Shown here: positions 47,680 to 59,830 of the stretch, piece after piece
Numbering within the stretch: position 1 is the first letter of the stretch
Layout of the letters: each line of letters starts with the position of its first letter
Origin: Cephalotus follicularis
Taxonomy: Eukaryota; Streptophyta; Magnoliopsida; Oxalidales; Cephalotaceae
Assembly (NCBI GenBank): GCA_001972305.1
Contig: BDDD01001639.1
Coordinates: forward strand, 310,001-374,000
Reading direction: 5' to 3'
Length of the DNA: 64,000 nucleotides
The notes under the pieces: model-generated
Database searches by the model: none
What the model was told of the DNA's origin: nothing
Seen by the model: only the letters and a program-made list of their open reading frames with translations
Position numbers and translations under genes: made by a program

Positions 47680-49646
47680 TCAAAACCATGGCATCCACCA
47701 AATATACATCTTCCCAAGATTTTTGTGCGAGACTGCTTCTGCAATCAAGCGTCGAGTCTAGCCTTCTACAGCTAGAGGCAAACACGGTGCTGCTCCAACA
47801 CCAACAAGTACTCCTTGCAACCTTGCCTCAATGTTGCTTATGGCTCGCTGAAATATTCAGTAGAAAATTATTTAGCAGTTAAACCATATGTAAGCACGTA
47901 GAAAATATTCGATAGAAAATTATATATGAGTGATTGATTTAACAGTTAATCCATATTTGGCTTACATTATTATTTCACTTCTTAAAGATTCGTAAAGCTA
48001 CACTAACTGATGCAACTACGACAAACTACAACACTGAAGTCTGAAGATCATACCTGTGCATGTGGGTTTTGAACTTCTACCCCACTGGACTTGTGGGACT
48101 TTGTCCACTCCACAAGAGGATCATGAATGAAAGTTTCCAAAACACTCATTAATGTCTCCCTGTGTGTCCTCAGAACTGATAATGTGATTTCACAGACCCT
48201 CAAGAAGATGCCCACGTATCCAGTGATGCCCAAGCCGTCGATCATGTTCCGTAGGTTTCATCAAAAGTGTCTATGACAAAAAAAAATTGAATCTTAAATT
48301 ACAATACAGTATTTATAAAATATTTAGGAAATTCAAGCATATTTCAGGACTTCTCAACAATATCATAGAGAACTGTCGTAATGCCAAACAAGTTACCTGG
48401 GTTGGCACCAGCTCAAGCTTCTCTAACTGTAACCCTTTGTCAAATAAGCAATTGAAATCAACATGAACACAATCACCTGTGGTAGAATCAAAGAGAATGT
48501 TTTCACCATGTCGGTCACCCAACCCCACGATATGCCCATCCATGGACCAAACTGCTGTAGTGTGAGCATAAGCAACCTGAGCCCTAAACCAAGCAGCAGG
48601 CTCAGAAAAATTGGTCAAGAACCATTTGTGGAAAACTGGAGGAAACATTGGAAGGATTTTTCTCTTCAACATCTCATCTTCCAGCATTTTACCTTGGCAT
48701 TGATCATATAATCGTTTGATTCGAGGATTACTTTTCTTCCAATCAAATTGTCCACAACATATATGTCTTGAAGTCTATGTCAGAGTCCTCGAGTGTTAGG
48801 CACCCATTCCACCATACCACAGTCCTCTGTTAGAGGAATTACTGCGAAGGTACGAATATATAGCTTCCTTCGACAACTTTCAGGATATTTGGATAATAAA
48901 CAGTTTATCATGGCTGTAAACTCCATCATGCGAGCATCTTTCCTAAGGTCATCCTTGGGCTTGCAGAGGAATGGGCATTCAACACCATCACTATCCAATA
49001 AGAAAATATGAAAATAGAAAGGTCACAACTTACAAAGATGACATGAAATACATCAACTTGGCAGACGTTCAGGACATTCTACCAAAGACATAAATGAAGT
49101 ATGACAACCTAAACTCGGACATAAAAATCAACATGATGTGTGATATGTACCCATCCATTTTTGGAAACGTATTATAAAATGTATGAAAAACTCATCAGCT
49201 AAAATCAACTTAATTCTATAGGGAAATAAATAATCCCCTACTCCCTCCGTGCTACACACAGTGTATTCTATCTTTTTAACCATTTTTCTTCCAAATACAA
49301 AATGGGTAAGACAAATCTTGTTACATTTATAGACATTTGTGAGGGCCCTAGGATTATGTTGGCACATTAGGAAACAGTTGAACCTAACTTGAAGAATTGA
49401 AAATGAATGAAATGATAAAATGCACAATATAAGTATATTTAAGCCATTATTGTTCTGAAACTATAAAAAAAAACATACATTCTTAGGCTGGTGAAGAGAT
49501 GAAAGAACCTCAGCCTCATCAGCTATTCCACATATTGTAGGAAGATCAGTGGCAGAAAAGATAACAGAAGCAAGCGAGTCGGTTGGATTCACATCATACG
49601 TTGGTAAACTAACAATAAGAGATTGTTGAATCGACATAATTATTCC
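47680..49646 (-). pseudogene. ATR: ATR kinase pseudogene, 3' part (kinase and FATC)
   Basis: Exon-like blocks encode the C-terminus of the DNA-damage checkpoint kinase ATR. They include the catalytic loop GLGDRHGENILFDSTTGD with the following HVDFNCLFDKG, the helix FHKWFLTNFSEPAAWFR, and the FATC ending GKMYIWWMPWF before the stop (47680-47682). Approximate exons are 47680-47847, 48054-48253, 48399-49005 and 49488-49646. Introns are retained, so this is a genomic copy, not a retrocopy. Damage includes a TAG in the FATC exon (a C-to-T change), loss of an acceptor AG next to NMIDGLG, a three-residue deletion in LVP..TQ, a TGA after NTRGL and a frameshift downstream of it. The Tat element interrupts the gene at 49646. 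Confidence 0.93.
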
Positions 49647-50527
49647 TGTTGATACAGAAATCCTTCTCTCAACCGTATCCTACGTGGAGGACTTTTATTT
49701 GTAGAGAGAAACGCTTGTCACTGATGCCTTGAGGAAGAAGGTTGATCTCGGACACCTGCACAAGGTAACAACAATGGTGGAAGTCCAGGAGGTTGTTCTC
49801 CCGGGGACACTCCGACGCTCAAGTTAGACAAGATGCAGGTGAAATAATGTTCTCTTGAATGTAAAAATTGCTGACCTTTGTTCAGTATGTTGAACTTGTA
49901 TTTATAGTGGAGTTTTGTAACTGTTGGAGCGTGAAAAACGGAGTTTGTAGCTATCCCCTAGGGAAATGCCGAGGATCTCGGTCATTCCCTTGATCTCCGC
50001 CTGTAATGTCGCTGTTTTCCTTTGTTGTAGTTGATTGTGACTCAATCTCCTTGTTTAAATAAGTATAAATCCCAACAAATCTGCTGAAGATAATCTCCTT
50101 ATCCCGTAGATAAGGTTGAGGTCCTCCGTTTGCATGACTGTAGAGGAAAGTGAGTCTCTGTTATGGTTCCGAGGATGGAACAAGTGTGAGTACATCCGAG
50201 GAGGAGGTCCTCAGTTTATGTGTAGTGGAGACCGTATCTCTTGTTTCTTGTCTGATAGATATTGTGGGCAGAGGTAGTCCTCGGCCCTTACACCTTGGAT
50301 GTGGTCTTCTGCCTTTGAGTCTGAAGAGTGTCCTCGGACTTGTGGTCTCAGTGTGCTGTCCTCAAAAAATAATGATCCTCGGCTCTTGGTCCGAGAAGGA
50401 CATTCTTTGTCATGTGTGTGCTCCTCGGCACGGCCTGTCTGTCAAGCTTGTAACCCCTGATGGACAACTGGTCAAGTCTGCTGTGGACATGTGTCCTTGT
50501 TTTTACAAACATATTTTTCCTCCATCA
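49647..50527 (-). mobile_element. 3' LTR of the Tat element (881 bp)
   Basis: It starts TGTTGATACAG and ends CCTCCATCA on the plus strand, and matches 58950-59830 at about 98.6 percent by eye. Reading frames inside (for example 50150-50629) run across the LTR end and are not considered genes. Confidence 0.92.
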
Positions 50528-50541
50528 TATGCCCCCCCTGG
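50528..50541 (-). other. Polypurine tract of the Tat element
   Basis: On the minus strand it reads CCAGGGGGGGCATA immediately before the 3' LTR (TGATGGAGG). Confidence 0.85.
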
Positions 50542-50935
50542 TCCTTGTTCATTGACCTTGGTCAGAGGAGGAGGATCAGAGTTGAGAGCCGTGGCCCGGG
50601 CAATACTCCTCTGCAGTATGTCCTGTTAGCTTTTCCTTGCATACATGGGCTGAGGCTGAGAGTGTTGCCTTTGTCGTTCCTCTGACGCATAACCTGGTCT
50701 GCCGAAGCCGAGGACTAAAACCTGTCCTTTGGTCTGCCTTCACTATCATTATGTAGCTTCAAGTTTTGAACTGTCATGATTAGCCTTTAAGTTGCGTATT
50801 GAGTACGCTTCACACGTGGCATGTGCAGAGCAACTCCCGCCTCTGTCTTTTCGTTTCCCGCGCATGATGTGGCAATCTGTCTTCCCACCGTTGGATCTTA
50901 TGTGAGATGGAGGGCAAGGATCCGAGGAAATGGTC

Positions 50936-50943
50936 TATAAAAG
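50936..50943 (+). promoter_or_regulatory. TATA box of the antisense gene
   Basis: TATAAAAG lies about 205 bp upstream of the antisense gene's ATG. Initiation about 30 bp further on would give a leader containing a possible 75 base intron (GTAAGT at 51071 to TTTTAAG at 51145) that ends two bases before the ATG. The position is plausible; activity is inferred. Confidence 0.55.
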
Positions 50944-51147
50944 CTTTTGTTCTTCACATAGCAAAACTTTCGCTTCTTCAACCTTAAGAATTCACAGAAT
51001 TTTGAGAGCTTATCGAGTTTGCAGTGTCTTCAATTCCCTTCTTCTTCAACCCTTCGAATCAAAAACTTTGGTAAGTTCCTGTCAACTTTTTGTTTTCCCA
51101 GATTGTTTTCTTCTTTCTGTGATTTCTTCTTCTTCAACTTTTAAGTG

Positions 51148-53607
51148 ATGGCTAGTCAAGAAATTTCTTCTGGGTCTTCTTCTTCTTCTCCCCTGTCCGT
51201 TGAGCCTTTAGCAATGGTGATTCCCCCTGCTGAAAGGCCAGTTAGTGTTGAAGGTGGCCTAGGGGCTGTGGTGGGTGACCCTGATGCGCCCACTGCAGAG
51301 GCCAATCCTCTGCCTGAGGATTGTGTCTTTGGTTTGAGTAAACTTAGCCAAGCCGAGGTCAAAAGGCTTACCAGAAAGTATAATTTCCCTCGTGGATTGA
51401 CCTTCAATCTTCCTAAGGATCCTCGGGTAGTCACCGAGAGCCGAGAAGGCCTCTTTGTGGTCTTCGAAGGGGCTCTCGCCCATGGTTTGAGGGTCCCTGT
51501 CCCCTCCTTTGCCATCTCAGTCCTTCTTAGCTTTAGTCTTCATCCTTCTCTTATTCAACCTCAGTCTTCGGGCTTCATGATAGGTTTCCTAGTTAAGTGC
51601 ATAGAGTCCGAGGTTGAAGCCACTGTGAATCTCTTCAAGGAGTTTCACGTCATCTCGGCCACCCCCAAAACAAGCAGGTATTTTTTCAAGTCCCGTTCTG
51701 GGGTGAAAAAACTTCTTCTCAACCCTACCCAATCAACAAAGAACTGGAGGAGGAAGTACTTTTTGATAAAGGACTTTGAGGGGTTTATTCCCTCTCCTTG
51801 GTGCACGTCCTTGGACGTTAAATCCCTGAACCGAAAATCTCGTCTGTCCTCGGCTGAAAAAATAGGACTTAGTAAGCTCCTGGCCCTTGAGCCAGAGGAT
51901 GTGAACTCCACCATCACCGAGGATCGTCTGGTCCAAGCAGGACTAAGTGTGGTCCTCGGACGGGGAACCTCCTCAGAGGGATCCGAGGAGGAAGAATCAG
52001 AGGGAGAGGGAGAGCATAATAGTCCTCTGCCCCCAGTATCTGAACAAACTTGTATAAAATCTTTGTCTTCCTTGTCCTTTCTATTAATACTGCTCTTACC
52101 AACTTCTACATTTTTTAATCTCTGACTCTGACTCTCTTGTCTTCTTTCAGCAATGCCTCCTCGCCATGACTTCTCCGCCATTATGAAGGCCACTAATCAG
52201 AGGAAGACCCCTGCACCTACTGGGTCAAAGTCTAAGGGAAAGGCCCCTGTGACCGAGGTGCCAAGAACACAGACCAAGACTCCTCCTCCTCCTTCTGCTA
52301 GGGTACCAGTGGTTACGACCGAGAAGAGGAGGGAGACGAGCAAGAGGCCGGCAGACAAGACCCCCTCCACTGAACACGCTCCTCTGTCGAAGAGGAGCAG
52401 AAAGGGTAAAACCGTGGATGGCACCGAGAAGGTGCGGGAGGTCGAGGACGTTGCTGCCCTCGGATCCAGCTCCCAGGATCCCATAATTATTCCTCCATAT
52501 CGGACGGTGGACGAGTTGCTCGATGAGTTTGATGGCATGGACTGTGATCATTTGAACCTGAATGGTCCAGGGGTTGCCCAGAGACTTAGTCGGCTAGTCT
52601 TCTTGCCGCAGGAGATGGAGGCAAGACAGAAGTGGACCAACAAAGATTTGGCCACCCTTTGTCTGAGGAGCCACTTGAGGGTAAACCATTTCTTCCTTAG
52701 TTGTCTTGGTTTTTCTTGTACTTCAGTTCTTCATAATGTCTAACATAGTTTGCTTCTCTGACAGTCTCTCAACAACACTCAACTGCTGGTGGACAACTTC
52801 TCGGCAGTGATAGCCAGAGACCGAGAGTTGAGGTCGAGCATGGGCACCCTGGAGGAAACTGCTCGCTCGGCCCAAGCTCAGCTGAATGAGGTTCTCAAGG
52901 CTCAAGAGTCCCTGGCCGAGGAGAAAAAGCAAGCGATTAAGGACCTTGAGGAGATGAAGGCCGAGAAGGAGAGGCTGGAGGCCAAGCTGAAACGGGCCGA
53001 GGATAGAAATGATGATCTGGTGGTCAAGCTTGAGCAGCAGCAGAGGAAGGAGAAGGAGCAGCTGAGAAAGGAACAACATCAGGCCGTGGCTGACTTCAAG
53101 AACTTGGAGGAGTTCAAGGAGTTGCTGAGGTCCTCTGTGGAGGAATTCAAGGGTTCAGAGGAGTTTGATGAAGCAGTCTTCTCGGAAGCGGTCGAGTACT
53201 TTCGCCGAGGCTTCTATGCCTGCCGGAATTGGGTCGCTTCTCTGAAGCCTGAGTTCCCTTTGGATGAGGTGGTGTATTGCGACTCTGCCAATGCATTTCA
53301 CTTCTAACCTAAGGGGATTGATGCGGTAGAGGACAGGGTCCGTCAGAGGTTGGCGGAAGAGGCCTTGGCTGCCCCCGTGGGTGAGATGCCAACTCCTACT
53401 TCTCCAGAAGTGGTCATTCTTGCTGAGGATCCTGCTGCTGCTTCCTCGGACCTTGCCTTGGACTCCTCAGCTCTTCATTCTTCTCCTGCTCCTGAGGACA
53501 TTTTTGGTGGCGTTGGAGATCCTCCTCTGCCCTCTACTGAAGCCTTCTTTCCTCCTGCCCCCCTCGAGGATCCTCCTTCAGAGCACAACGATGCTCCTCG
53601 GATTTAG
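51148..53607 (+). CDS. Antisense spliced gene of the Tat element: putative gypsy-type transposase-domain protein
   Basis: Three exons, 51148-52051, 52151-52680 and 52765-53607, join in frame through two GT-AG introns of 99 and 84 bases, giving about 758 codons. Exon 1 (LTRKYNFPRGLTFNLP; SLHPSLIQPQSSGFMIGFL) resembles the family called putative gypsy-type transposase domain, found in antisense ORFs of Tat elements. Exon 2 is basic and low-complexity (KRSRKGKTV). Exon 3 is a long coiled coil (about 52850-53150), then an acidic, proline-rich tail. One TAA at 53305-53307 interrupts exon 3 in this copy. Start chosen at MASQEISSGSS, the first ATG after the candidate leader intron. Its function is unknown; despite the name, no catalytic motif is visible. 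Confidence 0.8.
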
Positions 53608-53672
53608 CTTTTTTCTTCTTGCTTTGTAATAGCCTTAGCTTCTTTGTTTCTTGTAATCTTCTTGGATCTATT

Positions 53673-53678
53673 AATAAA
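53673..53678 (+). terminator. Polyadenylation signal of the antisense gene
   Basis: AATAAA lies about 66 bp after the stop codon in T-rich sequence rich in TTTGTTTCTTGTAAT, a typical plant 3' end. Confidence 0.55.
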
Positions 53679-53763
53679 AGAACTTCTTTCTCATTCTCTG
53701 ACTTTGCATTTAAATTTTTCTGCTAAGTGTTGTGGTTGATCTCTGCCTGCTTGAACTTGTTAA

Positions 53764-54012
53764 TAATTCCCTTAGGAATTTTGTCTTCATAATGACCTCT
53801 AGCTCTTCACACAAGTGAGCACTTGACTCCAAAAAATCTCGAGTAACTTAACAAAAATATAAGTAAAAGAGGCTTTGCCTTCTCGGACTTCTTGTATACT
53901 TGAATTTTGAAAATATACACTGGTAATTCCCTTGGGAATTTTATCCTCGTTGTGACCTCGGACTTCTCGCATAAGTGGGAAACTAACTCCAAAGAGGTTT
54001 AAGTAACCGATA
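53764..54012. repeat. Duplicated block with AATTCCCTTRGGAATT palindrome
   Basis: Two diverged copies (about 53764-53854 and 53931-54012) each start with a 16 bp palindrome, AATTCCCTTAGGAATT or AATTCCCTTGGGAATT, followed by a similar 70 bp. They sit in the gap between the antisense gene and the truncated integrase. Confidence 0.75.
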
Positions 54013-54044
54013 ATAAAAAGAACAAGCCCTTGTATTCTCGGACT

Positions 54045-56155
54045 TAATCGACTCCACCCTGGCCCGTAGCCATCGGTAGTGGTCCGACGAAGTCCATTCC
54101 CCATTGTGCAAAGGGTCACGGGGCCGTTATTGATGTCAGAAGTTGAGAAGGCCTTCTACTTATGTTGGCGTTCCTCTGACAATTGTCACACTTCCTCACC
54201 AAGTTTATTGCATCTTGATGCATTGTCGGCCAATAATAACCTTGCCTTAGCAGCTTGTGAGACAAAGTTCTGCCCCCAGTGTGGTTGCCACAAATTCCTT
54301 CATGAACTTCCCTTAGAGCATAATCGGCCTCTGAAGGGTTTAAACATCTCAGCCAAGGGAATAAGAAAGACCTTTTGTAGAGGATTCCATCTCGGAATTG
54401 GAATCTGTTTGCTTTGTAAACTAGCTTCCTCGCCTCCACGGGGTCCTCAGGCAGGATCCCGTCCCTTAGCCAAATAACAAAGGGAGTCATCCAACTTGGC
54501 TCTTGTGGGACATCTATGTCCATTACCTCTGACTGAGAGATTGTTGGTCGCTCCAAGTAGTCCACTACTACTGTTTGGTTTTTCTCCAACTCCTCTGCTG
54601 TTGCTAGCTTCGAGAGCTGGTCCGCTCTGACGTTCTCTGCTCTTGGCACCTTCACAATTCTCAGCACTCCGAAGGCTGACTTCATACCTTGAAAATGGGA
54701 CAAGTATTTCATCATGAGGTCTTCTCTGGCCTCATACTCCCCATTTGCGAAACCAAACACAAGCTGAGAGTCGCTCAAAGCTTCAATCCTCTGCACCTCC
54801 AAGTGCTTTGCAATTGTCAGTCCAGCTATCAGAGCTTCCCATTCAGCTTCGTTATTTGTAGCTTTGAACTTGAACCTTTAAGCATACTCCAATGTCCAAC
54901 CATCTGGACTTGTCAATACTAACCCTGCCCCATTGCCAGTGAGGCATGAGGATCCATCCAGTGATAACTTCCATATTCCCTTCTCACTCTCGGAAGGGTT
55001 CTCCTCCATACACTCTGTAGGTGTATTATCTCCAACAAAGTCGGCCAGTACCTGAGATTTGATTGCTGGTCTGGACTCGAACTTCATATCATACTCGCCT
55101 AGTTCAACTGACCACTTGATTAGTCTTCCCGAGGTGTCAGGCTTGGCAAGAACTTGTTTGAGTGGTTTATCAGTCAAAACCTTGATTGTATGGGCTTGGA
55201 AATACGGCCTCAACTTTCTGGCCGAGATGATCAAAGCATAGGCTAACTTCTCCACCTCTGGGTACCTTCCCTCTGCATCGTTCAAAGCCTTGCTCAGATA
55301 ATACACTGGCCTTTGAACTTTTTCCTCTTCTCTTACCAGCACTGCACTCACTGAGCCCGAGGTGGCCGCAAGGTACAAATACAGGTCTTCTCCATCCTTA
55401 GGTTTTGAGATCAGAGGAGGAGAAGCCAAGTATTCCTTCAACTTATCAAAGGCTGCTTGGCAGTCGTCGGACCATGAAAATCCCTTGGGATCTCTAAGTA
55501 TCTTGAAGAAAGGACGGCACTTCTCAGCTGACTTGGACACAAACCTGCTCAAGGCTGCAATCTTGCCATTCAATCTCTGGACATCCCTGATGATTTGAGG
55601 TGGCCTCATGCTTTGAATTGCTGAGATCTTCTCTGGATTGGCCTCTATTCCTCTGCTAGAGACCATGAATCCGAGGAACTTACCTGTGGTGACCCCAAAT
55701 GTACACTTGGACGGATTGAGCTTCATGTTGTACCTCATCAACACCTCAAACGTTTCCTCCAAGTCTTTTACATGAGGGCTCCTGGCTGGGGTCTTGACGA
55801 GCATGTCGTCTATGTACACCTCCATGTTCTTCCCAATCTGGGGTTCAAATATCTTGTTAACCAGGCGCTGGTAGGTGGCCCCTGCATTCTTCAAGCCAAA
55901 GGGCATAACTTTGTAACAATACATTCCTCGGTCAGTTATGAATGTTGTCTTGTCCTCGTCAGGCCTATACATGGGGATCTGATTGTATCCCGAGTAGGCG
56001 TCCAAGAAACTCAAGATTCTGTAACCCGAGGTTGCATCTACCAACTGATCGATCTTTGGGAGAGGGAAGTTATCCTTTGGGCAGGCTTTGTTGAGGTCTG
56101 TGAAGTCTATGCACATCCTCCATTTCTCATTGGCTTTTTTGACTAACACAGGATT
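54045..56155 (-). pseudogene. Tat pol: RT, RNase H, second RNase H, truncated integrase
   Basis: RT (WRMCIDFTDLNKACPKDNFP; catalytic YIDD in VYIDDMLVK) and the first RNase H lie at 56149-54878. A second RNase H (LDGSSCLTGNGAGLVL; SDSQLVFGFANGEYEA) follows after one in-frame stop at about 54878-54880. The integrase zinc-binding region (HEGICGNHTGGRTL; CDNCQR) ends near 54116. Only the beginning of the catalytic core is left, in another frame, before similarity stops near 54045. A frameshift near 56150 separates this from gag-protease. Confidence 0.9.
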
Positions 56156-58905
56156 GCTAGCCAGTCCGAGTAGTGCACTTCTCGGATAAAACCTGCCTGC
56201 AACAGCTTGCTCACCTCCTCGGCTATTGCTTGCTGCCTCTCAGGGGCAAAGCTCCTCTTCTTTTGCCTGATTGGAGGTCTGGCTGGATCCACACTTAGCT
56301 TGTGGACCATTACATCTGGATTGATGCCAGGAACCTCCTCTACTGACCATGCAAAAACATCTCTATTATCTCGGAGGAATGTTATTAACTCCTCCTTCTC
56401 CACCTCTCCAAGTTGTGAGCCAACTTGAAGTACTCTCTCTGTGTTGCCCTCCTCCACGGGCACTTGAAGAACATCTTCGACTGGTTGTGGACGCTCTGGT
56501 TCTATATCACCTCTGAGCTCCACATTTGCTATGGAAAGGACCTTGCCCTTCCCCTTGTCCGAGATGGCAGTTTTGTAACATCTCCTTGCCACCTCTTGAT
56601 CTCTTCTAACCTCCCCCACGCCAAACCTTGTGGGGAACTTCACTAGCAAGTGTCTCGTAGACACTATGGCTTCCAACAAATTCAGTCCTGGTCGCCCTAT
56701 TATAGCATTGTATGGGCTTGGGGTGTCCACCACCAGGAACGTCATCTCTACCTGGATTTGATGTGGGGCCGTGCCTGCAACCACGGACAGGTTGATAGAT
56801 CCCAGAGGATGGATCGTCTCACCTGTAAATCCAACCAGTGGGGTTTTGACAGGCTTCAGCTGGTCGGCCGGGATCCTCAGCTGATCAAATGCATGCTTGT
56901 ATAGGATATCGGCCGAGCTTCCACTGTCTATAAGAATTCTCTTCATGGTAAAGAGTTCTACCAGAAGAGTCACCACCACTGGATCATCATGAGGAAGACG
57001 TACTCCCTCGTAGTCCGCCTCCAAGAAGGTTATCACCTCCTCTTCTCCACCAGTTCTGAGCCTTTTACTGTGAGGAACTTGTTGCACAGCAAGGGACTGT
57101 CTCCCATAGGCTTTCCTTGCATTTGAGGTGTCGCCCCCTGATGCGACCCCTCCAGAGATGGTGTGGATGACACCTCTGGGTTGCTGTTGTGGTTGCTGCT
57201 CCTCTTGCTGTCGAGGAGCCTCTTCTCTTCTCTGCTCTCTCCTTCCCTGTGGAGCATCTCTGTCCACATACTTGCGCAGGTGTCCCTTCCTAATCAGATC
57301 CTCAATCTGATTTTTAAACTGCCTGCACTCATCTGTATCGTGACCATGGTCACGATGATAACGGCAGTACTTCTCAACACTACTGTTCTCTGCCGGGATT
57401 CTCAGCTTCTCAGGCCACTGGAAATGGACTTTATCTTGCTCCACTGCAAGTATTTTTGTACGTGTATCCAGGAGGGGAGCAAAGGTGTTGTAAAATGGTA
57501 TTGGTACTCCACCCATGGAAGTGCCATCTCGTCTAGAGAGCTTATGTCTGAGGTCTTCCTTGGACAGGTCTGACCTCCCCTTCCTCTTCTCTCTTCTCTC
57601 GGGAGCATTTCGTGAATGCTCCCTATTCTCCTCCTGTTGGCCAGTCCAGGGTGTCTTTTGTTTCCTGGCCAACATCTCTTCCTCGGAATTTACATACCTC
57701 TCTGCCCTTTTCAGCAGGTCTGCCATGTCCTTGGCCGGCTTCTTCAGCAGGGAGAAAGTGAATTTTGAGTGGCTCCTCAGCCCATTGTTCAAGGCTGCCA
57801 GAGCAAAGGACGGCTCCAGGTCTTTCACTGTGAGAGATTCTTTGTTGAACCTAGTGAGGTAATCTCTCAATGTCTCATCTTTGCCTTGCACCACGTTGAT
57901 AAGGTGGGTATAGTTTCTCCTCTGCGAGGTGCTGTTGAGGAACTTTGTGACGAACAGTTCCGTAAACTGGTCGAAGCTCTTCACTGAGTTCTTGGCCAAG
58001 GTGAAATACCATGATTGGGCAGCTCCAGTTAAAGTCACTGGGAACCCTCGGCAAAGCATGGCGTCCGAGGCCTGATGCATCCACATAGCCTGAATATAGG
58101 TGCGCACATGCTGAATGGGATCCGTGGACCCGTCGTACTTATCAAGATTTGGGTTTCGAAACCCACTAGGGACTGGCTCGGCTATGATCTCGGCAGTAAA
58201 GGGGTGTGCATTGATATTTTGCACCTCGGATAGGTGCCCCCCATGCCGTTCCGCTCCTCGGAACCTCCTTTCTTGGTCTGCAAGCCTTCTGTTCACTGCC
58301 TGCTCTACCTCTTCAATGTTCCTTACTCTGCTGGAGACATGTGACCCTCCAGCCAATGAGGCCGGAGGATTGACCCTGCTTCCTCGGGTCGTGCCAGCTC
58401 TGCGCGAGGCGTTGGAGTGCATTTGTGCTCCCTCTACTCCTCTGGCCTCCTGCCGAGGATCGACATCCATAACCTGGCGCTGAGGGTGTGCTCTCCTGGG
58501 ATCGTTGGGGTGATCCCTAGCAGTCGAGGACTCAGCTCTCTGAGATGCATTAATCTCAGGCCTCCTTCCCAGGGGATTGTTGTCCCCTGACCGCCCAAGG
58601 GGAAGTTCATCTCCCCTCGGCGGGTTTCGCCTGGCACCTCGTGGGTGCCTTGTCTCCACCTCTGGCCTGTGTGGGCCAGAAACTCCTCGGACCACTGGTT
58701 GAGCAGGCCAGACTTGTTGTTGGTTGGCCAAAGTTGTGACCAACAGATCTGTAACACGCTCCAATCCCTGGAGGAATTGGTTGAGTTGCTCCCCTGTGAC
58801 AGGAGCTTGTTCTTGGGCCACCACTTGGGTAACTTCTTAGGGAGGAGCTATGACCTCCTGTTGGCTGCCAGTGGCTCCAACCAATGTGTTCTTTCTCGGA
58901 GGCAT
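56143..58905 (-). pseudogene. Tat gag-protease (near intact)
   Basis: The likely start is the ATG at 58903-58905 (MPPRKNTLVGATGSQQEV), 23 codons upstream of an in-frame TAA. From 58824 the frame stays open for 893 codons. The gag domain lies around YDGSTDPIQHVRTYIQ and AQSWYFTLAKNSVKSFDQF. A zinc-binding motif CRYHRDHGHDTDEC follows, then the aspartic protease (LIDSGSSADIL) and the start of RT (SFAPERQQAIAEEVSKLLQA). The frame is lost at 56143. One early stop and one frameshift make it a young pseudogene. Confidence 0.9.
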
Positions 58906-58930
58906 GGTTATTGATGACTTTTGCTGCGTT

Positions 58931-58948
58931 TCCCACAGACGGCGCCAA
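58931..58948 (-). other. Primer-binding site of the Tat element
   Basis: Minus strand TGGCGCCGTCTGTGGGAA lies one base inside the 5' LTR. It resembles the GGCGCCGT class of sites used by Tat/Athila-type elements; the exact tRNA was not determined. Confidence 0.75.
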
Positions 58949-58949
58949 C

Positions 58950-59830
58950 TGTTGATACAGAAATCCTTCTCTCAACAGTATCCTACGTGGAGGACTTTTA
59001 TTTGTAGAGAGAAACGCTTGTCACTGATGCCTTGAGGAAGAAGGTTGATCTCGGACACCTGCACAAGGTAACAACAATGGTGGAAGTCCAGGAGGTTGTT
59101 CTCCCGGGGACACTCCGACGCTCAAGTTAGACAAGATGCAGGTGAAATAATGTTCTCTTGAATGTAAAAATTGCTGACCTTTGTTCAGTATGTTGAACTT
59201 GTATTTATAGTGGAGTTTTGTAACTGTTGGAGCGTGAAAAACGGAGTTTGTAGCTATCCCCTAGGGAAATGCCGAGGATCTCGGTCATTCCCTTGATCTC
59301 CGCCTGTAATGTCGCTGTTTTCCTTTGTTGTCGTTGATTGTGACTCAATCTCTTTGTTTGGATAAGTATAAATCCCAACAAATCTGCTGAAGATAATATC
59401 CTTATCCCGTAGATAAGGTTGAGGTCCTCCGTTTGCATGACTGTAGAGGAAAGTGAGTCTCTGCTATGGTTCCGAGGATGGAACGAGTGTGAGTACATCC
59501 GAGGAGGAGGTCCTCAGTTTCTGTGTAGTGGCGACCGTATCTCCTGTTTCTTGTCTGATAGATATTGTGGGCAGAGGTAGTCCTCGGCCCTTACACCTTG
59601 GATGTGGTCTTCTGCCTTTGAGTCTGAGGAGTGTCCTCGGACTTGTGGTCTCAGTGTGCTGTCCTCAAAAAATAATGATCCTCGGCTCTTGGTCCGAGAA
59701 GGACATTCTTTGTCATGTGTGTGCTCCTCGGCACGGCCTGTCTGTCAAGCTTGTAACCCCTGATGGACAACTGGTCAAGTCTGCTGTGGACATGTGTCCT
59801 TGTTTTTACAAACATATTTTTCCTCCATCA
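58950..59830 (-). mobile_element. 5' LTR of the Tat element (881 bp)
   Basis: Same length and ends as the left LTR. It adjoins the primer-binding site, and ATTCC follows at 59831-59835. Confidence 0.92.

Larger units (their letters stand above)
49647..59830 (-). mobile_element. Tat-lineage Ty3/gypsy element with antisense gene (10.2 kb)
   Basis: Two LTRs of 881 bp differ at about a dozen sites by eye. The element is flanked by ATTCC (49642-49646 and 59831-59835), and removing it restores an ATR exon. It has a primer-binding site, a polypurine tract, gag-protease and RT-RNase H plus a second RNase H on the minus strand, and a long spliced gene on the plus strand between pol and the 3' LTR. 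The double RNase H and extra ORF are traits of Tat elements. Integrase is largely missing, so it could move only with help. Confidence 0.92.

Noticed and set aside
47688..47882. Plus-strand 64-codon frame
   Set aside because: It is the opposite strand of the last ATR exon.
51156..52551. Long minus-strand frames opposite the antisense gene
   Set aside because: They are shadows of the spliced plus-strand gene, whose codon pattern, splice sites and protein similarity are coherent.
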